A DNA stretch of 64,000 nucleotides from Sphaerosporella brunnea (taxonomy: Eukaryota; Ascomycota; Pezizomycetes; Pezizales; Pyronemataceae). A program made the position numbers and the translations under genes. The notes beneath the pieces were generated by a model, which was not told the DNA's origin, did not search any database, and was given only the letters and a program-made list of their open reading frames with translations. Shown here in pieces: positions 32,701 to 46,600 of this stretch (position 1 is the stretch's first letter; every line of letters begins with the position of its first letter). The stretch spans positions 27,332 to 91,331 of the forward strand of contig VXIS01000192.1 of NCBI GenBank assembly GCA_008704415.1, written 5' to 3'.

Positions 32701-35700
32701 AGAGTCTGCACACGCTGACTCGAGGTCTGCCCGGTGAAGTGAAGCTCGAAGAGCTTTTCGGCCTCGATCTTGGTGGTTATTTCGAATTTGCGGGCTAGAT
32801 GCCGCTGGCGTTTGACCATGGGCTTCATGGCGGGGTCAAAAGCAACGTTCGGGACGTAAAGCTTCAGACAGGCCAACGCATAGTGGACCCATGCCTTGCC
32901 GGAGATGACGATGCTGTCATAATGGGGCAAAGTGGGGATCTCAAGGAGTGAATCGACGACCGGGAGCAGATGCTCGTGGACAATAGCCTGGAGATATTCA
33001 ACGTCCGTCGAAGCAAGGACCTCTCGAAGGGCGTCGAGAGAGCCGTTTTCAAAGCCCTGAATGGCTGATCCATACTGAGCCTCTTTGAAGGCATCCTTAT
33101 GAATGACAAGCAGCTAGCAAAGTTAGTGCATGCCAATGGCAATCAGGACGGAATCTTTACCTGCTTGACCTTAGAACGCAATAGAAAATTTAGTTGTTGG
33201 ACACGGTCACTCGTGATCTCGGGAGTATGCAGGGTAAACTGCTTGGATAGCTCCTTGATTTCAATCTCCAATGCCTGCAGTTGCGAGATAACAGTTTCTT
33301 TCGCAGTATGGCTAGAAGAAAATTAGTAAATATTCCATCCATAGATACAGTAGCAGACAAACCTGGTACGCAACATCTCCGCCGCAATCTTTCCAGTCAA
33401 AAGGCCATTAGGGCCTCTGGCGGTCGCGTCCATTGTTGGGTAGGTCCAGATGTCGGCCACCACTCTCTCAAACGAGACATTGAGCGAGACACCAGGAAGG
33501 TCATATCCGATGAGGTTCTCGGCAGCCCTCTTAGCAAAATGGGCCATGCGGAGATTATCGCGAGTAAGCGGCAGGGAGCCGGTGACATTCCGCAGCATCT
33601 TGAACTTCAACAGAAGGTCAAAGATTGCGTTGAAAGATCCAGCCATTTGCTCAGAGCCCGCCTTCTCTAAGGGCCGGATGGAGGCATGGAGATCCTGGAC
33701 AAGAGTGGATACATCGATGCTATCGGAAAGAACTGCGGTTACGGCCTCCACAAGGGATTCTTTAAGCTTCAGAACCGTGTCTAGGCTGCCTGGTTGTCCC
33801 GTCATGTCAAAGCTGATCAGAAAAGTAAGGAGCACAATGCTTACCTTCTATACCAACCTTGTCGAACCTAGCCATGATAGCTTTCAAGGCCAGATATTGT
33901 TCCCAGGCCGCCAAACTGTTAGGGACTGAGGGCCTGATAACAGACCACATAATCTCCATGGATAGGCCGGTAACCAGTTGCAATGGTTCCCGGAAGGTGC
34001 TCAAAGCTGTTTCCGTGGCCTTCACGTATTGTTGAGGCAAACCCTGCTCGGCATTCCTGATCCAAATCTCAAAGAGGGCAAGGTAAACATGGAAAACGCT
34101 CTCGTTCAGATCCGTTGTACTGCTCAACTGTACCAGGTCCCGCCATAGCTCGATGGCCTCCCGTACAGGACCTAGACCGTTCTGGTTCACACCCTGAACG
34201 CTGCTGTCGTTAAGCCACTGCTCGAGTATCTTTCTGAGATTAGCCAGAAACTCGAACAACTGAACTCCCACGGTGCCACCAAACGCCGGCATCTTCTTTC
34301 CTCTCCTTGAAGCGGATCTCTCCAGGAAATTCATCTCTGCGAACTTGACCGCTGTAGATTTTTGCAAAATTCCTTCTTCAACTCCATGGATATCGAGGAT
34401 ATCCCTAGCAACATCGTAATATTCCGAGAGAGCAACAAATTCTTGTCGTCCACATGATGCAAAGAGACCCTCGTTACGCATGGGAATGACAGGCTATCAC
34501 AATTGAATTGGATTCTATCAGTACACTTCCCTCTTTTCTTAACGCTAAAACAACGAAACATCGATGCATAAATCACAGGAAATTCCACACACCAATCACT
34601 TACCTGTTCACCAATAAACTCCGGCGCAAGCTGCAATCTACCGCATACGGAACGAATGAGCTCCGTTCCGACGTTCTGCACGACCGGGTGAGCTGCAAAT
34701 CGTATCGATTGATCCACGGCATCGGTAATGAGCTGCAACCGCGCAACTTCATCGGCGGAGGAGTCCACAACATATGATTTCCACCTGTTCAGGAGAGGCA
34801 GGATGTCCCTTGGTATATTTTCAAGCATGGTACGGACAACTTGGGGGTAGGTATCTTGTTGGGCCGGCGTTTTGAGGACTTGCTCAACCAACTGGAAAAC
34901 GGAAGTATCAGACTGTACACCAGATGCCTCGACGAAACTCGCAAGATCTTTTCGTTCCAAATCGTCTTGCGCTGCAACATCATGCAGAGGTGAATGATCA
35001 ACGAAAACTTCCACACATCGGTTCCTCATAGCTCGCGAAAGCTCTCCATGCTTGGGATCCATGGTGATGAACAACCTAAACTCCGGATGAGGCTTGACAA
35101 GTTTGGGGTCTCCATTGGCCGTACTGTGCTCATTTACGACCAAAAATCCATTGGTCTCGAGCAGCGAGTTCAGACGATCCAACACCGAAGGACTACACAG
35201 GTTAGCATTATCAAGGACTAGCCATTTACCGTCTTCGATGGCTTTGATCAGCATGCCATCGACCCATTCGAAGCGGGCAGTAGTATCCTGGCGGGCCTCG
35301 GCAGCAAGTTCACCGGCTTGCTTTAAGAAGCGCTCGAATGCGCCACCCGAGGGTGTATCAGCAGCTTTCAGTAGGAGACCATGGAGTGTTTCAATATCAG
35401 GAGCCAGCCCACTCGTAGCCAGGAATTCGACAAGCTTCAAAATGTCAATGTCCACAGCGTCGGCCCGCCTGATAGCATCGATCACACCCATGTACAGGAA
35501 CTGCCGGATCTCTTTGAACAAGGCCGAAACCTTTCTGGACAGATCAACCTGTTCAAAACCGCCGACGATGTCAGTAGTATCAACATCCGCATTGAGGGCG
35601 AGCTGGTCCAATTCAGCCCCTGTGATCGCAGCCAGCAACTTGATCATGCTGCTCTTGCCAGTTCCAGAAGCTCCAACCAAGAGACAAGGTGTATTTTGTT

Positions 35701-38700
35701 GTACACAAGACATAATGGTTTCCAACACCCGAAGCTGTGATTTCAGGACGGTAATGCCTTCCGCGGGAGTGGGCTGGAAAATGGGCCGTCTATCGACCAG
35801 AGCATGTCCGACCTGGAACGCGCGAGTCGAGAGGCGGTGGTAAAGGTGTCGGCTGGGAGGCGAATATCCGAAGACCTCAACAAAGATCTGGTCCACGCGC
35901 TTTTGATCATCTGCTGTCCTGAAGCGCTGTTTGACAACCATGTCAAGGAAATCTTCCGGCGGTCTGGATGCAAGCAGCCCAGCATTTGTAGCCAGCAGTT
36001 GCAACCACCGCAGGGTATCACGGAGATTGAACTCCCATGGCCCACCCAGGGCTCCGAAGCTTCTCTTAACCTGCAGTTGCTGATCCAATTTGACGACGAA
36101 ACTGATCAGCCTATCTACCATATCCTGGGGAATGTTCGAAAACATCTTCCTGGCGATCAGTTGCAAGTCAAGAAAACTCAATTGGTCAACATAGACAACA
36201 GTAAATCTGTTCACAAACGATGTGGGCAAGCCCTTTCGCCCACCGCCTTGATGATGCGGGTTCTGGGCAGCAAAGACCAGGAAATTGGGGTGGCAGCTGA
36301 ACGTCCGATCGAGCTCCGAGATGTAAACCTCTCCACGGTGGTCCAAACAAGCATTAAGACCTTCCAGCACAGACTGAGAGGCCAGGTTCATCTCATCCAG
36401 AAGCACCCAGTCTCCCTTTTGCATGGCGCGCAAAAACGGTGCATCTCGCCAAGCAAACTCTCCTCGCTGGCCGCCTTCAACCGGAACATCGGACCCAAAA
36501 AGATCCATCAGGTCCGTTTGGTCAGATAAGTTGATTCGCGTGAGGGGGTTGCCGGAGGCGTTGGCAAGAGCTGTAATCAAACTTGTCTTGCCAACTCCCG
36601 GGCTTCCTTCCAGAAGGATAGGCTTGCGCAATTGCATGGCCCTGATCACTCGCATGGCGTTCATGGCGGTCGTGGGAGCCTCAAGGCTAAACGAGAAGTT
36701 TTCAGCAGCACTTTCTTTCCTCTCCAAAGCAAACGGTCCCAGCCTCAAATGCGATTGATCGGCGGTTGCAGTGACGGTCTCGGTGTAGGAAGAGACCAGG
36801 TCTTGATCGACCAATTCCGACAGCTTTTTGAGACATCGCTGCTTCTCGACAACCAAGCTATCAGCATTCAGAGTGAGAAGAGCTGAAGGGTTAGCACCGA
36901 GACTGTCAAAAAACACCAAGGCTGCTCCATGCAATAGACCAAAAGCCAGTCCTTGTTCTGCATGGAGATTGACAAACCGTGTCCAGGCCAGGACATTTCG
37001 GATGGATATCGGTGCTGCGCTGGAGAAGTTGTACGTTTGGGAAAACCATTGCGCGTAACGAACGATGGGCTCAGCATATGGCGCAAATTCAGGTCTCAGA
37101 CTTGATGACACAATCTGCACGACATCCTCGTAGTCCGTCATGGCGGGGACCCAGATTTCAGTAAAACGGTTACGCAAAGCCGGGGACAATTCCTTCTTGC
37201 CGTAATCTCCACCTGGGTTCATCGTCGCAAGGAACTGGAAGCCATCTGCCGCCCTGACCTCTCCCTCCTCTGGCCCTTTCTCCGCAAGCAAGATCCCACG
37301 GGCCGGCTCCAGCACACTGTTCAAGCGTTCAAGCACCGAATCATCTGCGAGAGAGATTTCGTCCAGCAGGAAAAATTCTCTCTCCTTCATGGCTTGAACC
37401 AGGGGACCTTCGGCCCACTCGAATAGTGCCTTGGAACGCGTTCTGTTCAGCTCTATTCGTTTGAGCAATTCCGGAGAAAGGCTATCCTTGATGCCCACAG
37501 GCAGCGATGAGTACACTTTCAGCAACGCGGCCAAATCAGAGGACTCGATCCCTTCCAACTGTGGAGGCTCAGCATATTCCTTCAATACAATCAACAAATC
37601 CTCCGTGAGTTGTGACTGATACGCCGAACGGTTCCTGATAGGTCTCTGCGCACCAATGATGTCGCCCGTCTCGGTGTTCTGATGAGCGTTGACGATGATC
37701 AAGCGCTTGCCGAAGGCTTCAGCCAGCATCTGACACACCGTTGTCTTACCGCATCCAGTTTCTCCTACTAATAGGACAGGCTCGTTGTTGCGCAATGCGT
37801 GCGCAACGAGCGAGAATAGTCGCTTCATCGCCTTAGTCCAAACAACGGGACCATTGGCGACCTTTTCCATGTAGAGGGAATACTCGGGTATCCTCTCTGC
37901 GGTGTACAAGGCACTGACATCGATCTTAACCTTCATCTCCTTCTCTAGGACTTTTTGGACTGCGAGTTTCTCTTCTTCCTTTCTCACTCGTTCGGCGAGG
38001 AGCATGTAACCGTCTTCCGCCAATTGCTGATAGCCATTTGCATCTCGGTTGGCCCAACGGAAGAGGTCTCTGAGGGTCGCAAAACTGTTCTTCTGCTCGA
38101 AAAGCCGAGTAGACTGTCTCAGCAGCGACAGCTCCTTGTAAACCTTAACGATCTTGTCACCGTAGCTAGGAGCAATCTGACAACGCTCCTTCAAAATGGT
38201 TCCTAACTCCGACTCTGGAATATCATCGAAATGCAGTTCCAAGAAACGGTTTCGGAAGGCTCTGGACAAATTTTTACGTCCACCGTAAAGTCCCGGCGGG
38301 TTTTGAGTGGCGAAAAGCATGAAGTCTTTGTGTGGCCTCACAATTTCATGGGTTTCGGGTATCAACAACTCTCGGTTATCGTCGAGGAGTCGATTCAACG
38401 CTTCTAGAACATCGGTTGGGGCCAAGTTGAGCTCATCGAGAACGATCCAGTGGCCCTTTCTCAAGGCATCCACCAGTATCCCCTCCAGGAAGTGCAACCT
38501 TCCGTCATTATCAGACACATAACTGCCCAGATATTCCTGCAGGTCTGTGTGCTCGTGGTTGTTGATACGCACGAACTTATGGCCAGTTCTCCTCGCAAGA
38601 TACTCAATCATACTGGTCTTTCCGGCACTGGTGGGACCTTGAATGAGCACCGGGAATCTCCGGGTTGCAGTGGCTCGGACAAGATTCAGCATGTTACGCT

Positions 38701-41700
38701 CGACAAACGGCGTGATAATGTAATGGGGTTGCTCTTCCGGCTCATACGGTCCCTTGCGCATCCAATAGTGCTTGAATTGCACATACTCCTGACCATCGGT
38801 CGGCGGCTTTGGGATTTGGTTGATCATGCTACGCACGTTCTTTTGGGAAGCCAAAATGAACTTGTCGATGATGGGCAGCAAGATCATCTCCGAAGGCTTA
38901 TCCAGAAGAGTAAGGAAACCCATACAGAAACCTTCATACAAACTACGGCGCAGCCCGTATACGCTGACAATTTCCAGTACGTAGCTAAGGGTTCTAGTGA
39001 GGGTTCTCATGCTGAAGTGAGGTTTCTGGCTGGCTCCGTCTACCAGTCTGTTACTATCGGCAAGTTTCTTGGCCTCAAGATAAAGTTGCGCGACGTCTGC
39101 ACAGACTCTCTCATCCCTGGTGGCGAGATGGCCGATGTACTCGTTGACAATGGCTAGGAGATTTCCGAAATCGGAGTCCGGGCTGGCGACGTACAATTCG
39201 GTAAACCGGCTTCGGAGACCGGAGGGAAGATCCCGCTTGCCAACGTCTGTGGCAGGGTTCATGCAAGCAAATATTCTGAAGTTTGGATGAGCCTGGATCC
39301 TCTCCACATCGCCTTTCTCACTCAAAAGGATGGAACCGCCGCCGCCGTCCTTCAAAAGATCGGCTATGCTCTCGAGGGTGTCCGGGGCAGCCAAATTAAT
39401 CTCATCCAATAGAACCCAGTCGCCATTTCTGGCGGCCTTTACTAGGCTTCCTTCCACAAAGGAGAATGCAAAACTCTTGGAAAGCTGCGAGCTCTGCCTC
39501 TCGAGATTGGCAAGATCATGAGAGAAGCGGGCCCAGGCCGCTTGGAGTGCCGGTTTGTCCATACCATCCAGCTTTCGTTTTTTCTTCTTCTGCTGCTCGG
39601 GCTGGTCTTCAGCGGCCTCTGGGGTCGCAAAGAAGTTTTCGGCCATCTTAATAGCTTCACCCCACAGGATAATTATCCTTTTCCACTGCTGTTTGTTCCA
39701 ACATTTAGTGAGAACATCGAGGAAGCGCTTGTTCTTTTTGAGAGAGAATGTCTTTTCGAACAAGTCGTCAAAGGTCTCTTTGAGTGGAACGGCTAGGGAC
39801 CTTGCATCCACTGGCTTGTATCCACCTAGCAAATCCCCGCTCTCGGTTTGCTGGGACAAATTTATGGCTGTCAAATTATAACCAAGCATATCAGCCAGCT
39901 GCTGCACAACTGTTGTCTTTCCAGTTCCCGTTTCACCGACTAGCAACACTGGCTCCGCAAGACGGACCGCGACGCCCACTTGCTCCAATAATCGCAGGGC
40001 ATGGTTCGTCGTCGCGAACGGGCGTTTCTCGGTTCCGAGCGATTTTTTACGTCGCTTGAGAGTCGTAGGGTCTTTTTGCTTCTGAAGTTTCGCTCTTCCG
40101 ACAACCAACATCCGCTCCGAATCCTTGAATGTGGGAATATGACCTTCCATGAGCAAATCGACCCTTTGGGAAGGAATCTGCAAATCTTCGGCGATCCGCC
40201 CTGCCACGAGGCGGCGCGCTTCGAGGGTCTGCAAACTTCCGGCGAAGCAATCGACGGCCTCGTTGAATATTTCGTCGTAAAGGCCGTCTGGCAGAACTTC
40301 GGCTCCGGCTTTCACGCCGGCAGATATAAAAAGTGCATTGATTCTGCTGCACCACTTGAACAGATCGCGGGGAGAAATTCGTCTACCCAGACTGGTTCTA
40401 CTGATTGCGAAGAAGCTAGGCTCTCGGTACAGCTTTTGAATGGTCGTGTAGGAGGACAGTATCGAAGGGGATATGGGGTGCAGCAACGGGTGTACAGAGT
40501 TCACGATAGTTTGAAGCTCAGACTCTGCAGGCATCTCAACATTGGCCCGCACCCATAAACGACTGCCGAGAAGATTAGGAGTAGACACATCGTGACTATT
40601 CGACGGCGTTGTCCGGGCCGTGGTAATGAGCCTGAAGCCCCTCGCGGCCTTGATCTTTTGCCCGCGTGACGGAATATCGAGTTCGCCGCGCTCAATCAGC
40701 GGCAAGAGCACACTGAGAACCTCCGTGGGCGCCTTATCGATGTCTTCGACCAAAACCCATCGGCCTTCTCGCACAGCAGTTGCGAGCACTCCTGGTCGCC
40801 ACTCAAAGCTTCCGGGTGTATCGGCGGTGGTATAGGTGCCGATGAGCAATTTTGCATCCGTTTGTCCACTCAAGTGAATGGAAACCATCGTATCCAAGGC
40901 ATTAAGCGTGCGGGCGATTTGATGCACGAAAAAAGTCTTTCCCGACCCCGCCTGGCCGGTGACCAAAACCGGCTGTGAGGTACGAAGGGCAAGGGCGAGC
41001 GAGCGAATGTTTGTTCGAGTGGTCGCGGTGTCTACAATCTCGACGGGACTCGAGGGGACGCCTAATCACAGTCAGACCACGGCACCCCAAAAAGGACCAG
41101 AATCAAAACCTACCTCTCGAACGGGGAATCAAAACACCACACAAATCGGCAGTCATGGGAGATAAATCCGAGGAATTTATTACTCTAGAAACCTTTGTAT
41201 CGGGTATCGCTAAAAGATCCACTCTCGCCTTCTCCAAAGCATCGGCCATCTCTTGGAACCGTCTACTCTCCAGGGATCTGCAAGCACACAAAACATCAGC
41301 CACTTGGACCGTAGTTCAACGCCGCCGGGGATAACCTACATCAGAAAGCCATAGTCCACCTCGCGGCCTTGCCATGGGCCTAGGACTGTCTCAGAGTGTC
41401 TACCGACGCCATACTTATCCAACATCTCGTCTTGCGCAGCGTCCGCAGCCTTCAAGTAGATGCATAATATTCGGACCACCATATAACGCACGGCCCGATG
41501 AGAATGGTGAAGTAGATGATATAACGTAACCGTGTCAATCAGGGGTATGAAGGCGTCCCGCTTGAAGCATAGTAGCCGGTGCAAAGAGAGCAAAATCTCC
41601 ATCGCCGACCCTACCCGCACCACGGAGCAAACTTCCTCTGGAGTGGGCGCTGCTGTGAGGCGGAATTCTGCCCATATAGATTTCTTGCGATCCGGGTGTG

Positions 41701-42016
41701 CCAGCAGCAGGTGTTCCGTCACTTCAACCAAGTAGGGAACCACCGGCAGGACGCCTCCGAATCCTACCGCCATCTGCGCAGGGCTGGCAAAAGTTGGCCA
41801 TCTGGCCACCAGTTCTGGGAAAAGAGGCGCATAGCATGCCAGCATTGTGGAGGAGAAAACCGGGTGAATGGCCAGTCGCGAGAGGGTTTCCAGGTAGACA
41901 TTGCTGTCGCAAGGCGACTCGATGATCGCGCGGGCTTCAGCGGGAAGCCGGGCGTTCAAGTTTGCGGCGACATTTAATGCGGCCAGAAATCGCTCATCGA
42001 ATGCAGCGCACTCCAT
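26784..42016 (-). CDS. MDN1: Midasin (dynein-related AAA ATPase of pre-60S maturation)
   Basis: Giant remodelling ATPase that removes assembly factors from pre-60S ribosomal particles. Exons, minus strand: 42016–41340, 41277–41114, 41061–34604, 34493–33845, 33789–33363, 33311–33161, 33113–28101 and 28046–26784. All introns are GT-AG (47–110 bp) and in frame, giving about 4,933 residues, close to the ~4,910 of yeast. Six Walker A motifs are readable: GQAGSGKT (~316), GETGTGKT (~656), GPTSAGKT (~1087), GETGCGKT (~1381), GSPGVGKT (~1766) and GASGTGKS (~2076). A long linker follows, then a Glu/Asp-rich tract (~4115–4500), then the C-terminal MIDAS domain with DDSKS near residue 4734, which binds Ubl domains of Rsa4/Ytm1. 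The 55-bp fourth intron uses the second AG after its donor; the first would break the frame. The ATG at 42016 precedes conserved sequence, although the frame is open further upstream. Confidence 0.96.
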
Positions 42017-43660
42017 TTTAAATAAGGATGTGTGGAAGCAGTGGTGTCGGGGGATTGTTGCAAATAGTTGGGGAGCAGTGGTGTCGGGGGATTGTTGCAA
42101 ATAGCTGGGGTCGTTAGGAATTGGCCTGCTTGGTAGTGGAATGGTGTGGGGGGGGTAATTTTTGTGGTGGGGGGGGGGTGCGGGCAAATACGTTTTTAGA
42201 TTGACTTCCCTAACTAAGGGCTTGGCTAAACCCTAGTAACGTGCAGCGTTCACTTATGTAAGTACTCTTGGAGGAGGGCTTACACAACTACTTCTTGCTT
42301 CGTCAGCAAGCGGCCGGTTTCTAAACGCCAGCGAACCACCAACCAACTCGCGGGAGTGAGTGCAACAAAAGAACGCCGCAAGATCGCTGACACGAACGAT
42401 TGCAGCATCCCGTGCGTAAACTCGGAGATGCCTGCACGCGGGATCACGGCTTCTCTGGTCAAAACGTGTTGGTTGTGTACATGTGTTCGAAACCTCTGCC
42501 AGTCCAGCCCTAACATTCTGGCTGTCGCGGGTCTTGGTCCTTCCGCCCCCGGTGCAAAGCCTCCCTCTCACTGGACACGCAACGCCTTCGCTGCACCCCA
42601 ATCCCCAGTCTTCCCTGTTCCTGTCGCATCACCCTCTCCCTCCCTCTCCGCCCCTCCCGCGACCACGAAAGAAACACCCACTCTCTTGCACACCCTCTCT
42701 GACTACACATGCTTGGCGTAAGTATTATTCCCTATTGACTGTCCGCGGTGCGCAGGTGACGGGCGGTGAAGCAAAACAGACACCGCGATTTTGATATTGG
42801 CGAATTCGAATATATTGACATCGTAAAATTGCTGCAATAATTGGCCAGCCGTTCTATGCAAATTGCGACGATCCCGCAGCATTTTGTTGCTCGTCGCGGG
42901 ACGTTCTGGGTGGCGAGTTAGCAATGCCGTGGTCGCGGAGGGAGCGTTGCGGGCTGTTGAGGGGGAGTGTTTATCTCGTCGCTAGTCTGGCTTGGCAAAT
43001 GTAAGTTTAAGCGTCCTTGCGGCCCTCTCTCCCTCGCAACTGAGAGAAAGTAAAGAGCGAGAGAACCACACACCCCCCATGAAAAGCCGACCATGCTCGC
43101 TCCCACAGACGACTACCCTCCCTTCCTCCCCCCCCCTCCAACCCCCCCACCCCCCCCCCCCCCCAAAACTCTGTTCCCTCTCCCACCTCCCTCTTCTTCT
43201 CTCCTCCCCCACCCACCCGCTCTCCGTCATCCTCCACCACAACGCCAAATCCTCAAGCTTCATCAACCTCCGGCTTCTCCGCGATCTTGCTTTCGTCTCT
43301 CCCGCTGCTACCCACCCCAAAATCAGCCGCATCGCTTCTGGCCCTCGCCATCCCGCCCGCTCACCGCCCAGCAACCCTCGTTCCCGCTTCAAATTTTCTC
43401 GAGCACCCCCTCCCGACTCCACTTACCCACCCATACCCTCGACAAACCCCAACCACCGCCTTCCGGTATTCCACACCACCACCACACCAACCACCACCCG
43501 CCTTCCACCATAGCGCCCATCCAATCGGCCACAATCCCATCACATCACACTCTTCGTCTGGCTGAGCTTCAGCCAGCCGACGACTTTTAGTGATATTGAG
43601 CGCCGCGCGCCCTGTCGCTAACCTTCTCGAAGTTGAGTTCGACGCGACTTCTCGGTCATC
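42017..43660. other. Divergent region between MDN1 and ITC1
   Basis: Carries the MDN1 leader with a 37-bp tandem duplication, a run of G at about 42167–42178, and a 43.1–43.6 kb stretch dominated by C-rich tracts (Pro-rich spurious frames). Both flanking genes are transcribed away from it. No gene was recognised inside. Confidence 0.5.
42037..42110. repeat. 37-bp tandem duplication in the MDN1 leader
   Basis: Two adjacent copies, 42037–42073 and 42074–42110, differ at one position (AGTTGGGG against AGCTGGGG). They lie 21 bp upstream of the MDN1 ATG, so they are probably transcribed in the 5' leader. Confidence 0.9.
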
Positions 43661-46600
43661 ATGGTACCCAATCAATACTTGACTTGCCCATTTGATAGAC
43701 CTACTCCCAAGCTAATTCGACCACTCAGGTGCTCTATAAGAGAAAACCGGTGCAGATGCTGCCGCAGCCTGAGGTCAAAGAAGAATCCCAAGAGGTAAGT
43801 TAATTCGACATTTGGTGACCACCGGAACATTCCATGGCTTACGCCTTCTCTAGCTCTGGGTGATATCTCAAACTGGCGAAGCGTTTACCGACTACCAGAG
43901 CTATGTCGACAGGTATGTTCTTTGAAAATTTCTGTTTACTGCGATACTGACCACACATCAGACTCGAGTTCTACAAGGCGGTACGTGTGATAACGGTCAA
44001 CGACCGTTATTTTGACCCAGAACTGTTCCACTGACGATTCCCGATAGAAGCAATTTAGCTGCGAAATCACCGGTCACATGAACCTCAATTACTTTGAGGC
44101 TCTGAAGAGCGAGGTGAGCTATTCGGAGTGCCTTCGCATGAAATCTTGCTGACCCTAGTGAGCAGACAGAACATTCGCAAGACGTTGAGCAGCAGTTTCC
44201 GGAACCATTAAAAGAGCCGGTACTGCGCAAAGTCCAGTTCTCCACCGTCTCTAGAATTGATACTCTAGGTAAGCACACAAACACCCATTCCCGTCACCAA
44301 TACGCTTGTATTCGTACTAACAATGCTGCGCATTAGTGGATCAACTGCATGATGTATAAACACCGCCGTCTCTGTTCCTTTAGGCATCTCTAACCGTCAG
44401 CCAGTCCTTCAAGAGCGATTTTTACCCAGGTGAACATGTGACTGCCATTCTCCCTAGTGGTGATCGGGTTGAAGCTGTCATCCGCGAGAAGACCATGTTC
44501 CCCGAACTGCGATTCGCCAGTGGCGAGATTCAGCGCAAGGGCTTCTCCCGCTATACGGTGAAGATGGTTAACAGGAACGAAGAGGAAGCTCAAATTGACA
44601 ACGAGCATCTCATTCGCGACAAGAAAACTTTCACCAAGCACATGCTACGATCGTTCATCAAGAACACAGTATCACGTGAGCCGTGGACAGGTGCGCCGTG
44701 GCTTGTAAAGGAGGAATTTGCTACCAAGTACAAGATTCCCTCGAACGTACCCGCACACCTCCAGCGTGCCACGACCGCTGCCGAGCGGAAAGCGCAGCAG
44801 GCGCGGCGGAAGCAAGGTTCAGTTGGACTCAGCGTGGAAGCTATGACAAACGGGAGCGCGTCTCCTCCGGGTCCTGTCGAGATTCGACCTGCACCAAAGT
44901 CGCATAAGAGTAAGACCCAGCAAGCCATGAAGATGTCTAAACTTCTCCAAGAATCGCGGACGGATACCCCGAGCATGTCTGGATCGCCGTGGGCTAGCAG
45001 TCCTGGGGGTACACCCGACGGAAGTATCCACAAGCTGAATTTCAAAGCGCTAGTCAAACCGGAACCTACACCCCCTCCACCGCCACCCCCTCCGAAGCCG
45101 ATCAAGTACCCGATTGAAGACCTCGACCTTCCTCCCCAAGAAACTGCTCTCAGACCAAAGCTGCATCGCCTTTCTTCCCTCACGGTCGCTTGCGAACCCA
45201 AAGATGCGAGGGCCAGCGATTCTGCGAGCCCTCAATCCCCGAAAAGCAATGGTATTGATGAGGAGAAAACGGCGTTCTATCTCAGCACTTGGGTGTTCCT
45301 GAATATTTATTGCGAGCCGTTCCTTTTGGATTCGTTCACGTTTGATGACTACATCCAGGCTTTGCAATTCAGCAGCGACGAAACGGACTGTGAGCTCTTC
45401 GTCGAGATTCACTGCACCCTTCTGAAGGCGATCGTCAATGAACAGGGAGTCGTCCAATGCCAGCTTCCCGAACCGGAAGAGGAGGAAGAGGAAGAGGAAG
45501 AAGAAGACGAGGCGGGAGTGGAGAATGGGGATGACGCAATGCAGGACACAGTCAGGGTGAACGGGGGCGGCACCGAAAACGGACACGTGGAGGCCCGCCG
45601 CTCAGTCGAAAAGGACAAAAAGCATCGCGCGGATGAGCTATTCCCGGACGGTGACAGCTGGGTGCAACTACTGAAAACTCGGTCCTTCAAAAACGGCGGC
45701 TGGCAGGCAATCATCGTTGGTTTGCTCTATCAGTTGTCGTGGGATTCCCGCTATTCCAAGGATACGGAGGACATTTTGGCGCACCTAGCGCCGTCTGACG
45801 AACAGCCCACGCCTGAGACAGTAAAGGCGAGATACTACACCATGAACAGCAATTTGCGGGTTATGGTTATCCACCTTCTCTCACGCTTAACCCATGAAAC
45901 TAGGACTGTCCGCGACTACATGGAGGAGTGTTCGGAAGAGATGACAAAGCACCGTAAGGAAAAGATAGAGCATCAACGCGCTCGCAAGCAATTGTTAGTT
46001 TCTCTGGCTCGCTATGACACCGTGACGTGTAAGCTGACTTGTCTGTAGCCTGGAAGAACTCAAATCATTGGAAGATGACAGGAAAATACTCTTGCCCGAA
46101 AACACGCCTAGATCTCCTTCACCAGAACCCGAAGTCCGGCAGCCATCTACCGACGAAGACGGCGATGTGAAAATGGGTGATGATGAGGAGGATGAAGATG
46201 AAGATGGGGCTAGGGTGCGGCGACGTGGCGGTGAACGTGCAAACGAGCGCAAGCGGAAGCGTGTGGAGGAGAAAGCCAAGGCCGAGGCGGCCGCCAAGAT
46301 TCCGAAAACGTCCAAGCAATTCCAAAAGGTTATCAAGTCCATCGAGACTATCAAGATCAAGATCGCGAAAGAAGAAGAGGCGATTGCGACCATCGACGAA
46401 GATCTTCGACAGGCAGATTGCGCAAGATTTAAGATGATGGGACATGACAGGTTCTGGAACAAATACTGGTGGTTTGAGCGCAATGGTATGCCCTTCGGCG
46501 GGCTACCCGATTCGTCGACGGCCCATTCCGGGTATGCGAACGCAATGATTTGGGTGCAAGGCCCTGAAGAGAGCGAGCGACAGGGATTCTTGGTTGAGGA

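Noticed and set aside
43092..43590. Pro/Ser-rich plus-strand open frames upstream of ITC1
   Set aside because: Entirely explained by C-rich tracts; two overlapping frames look equally 'coding' and none has family content.
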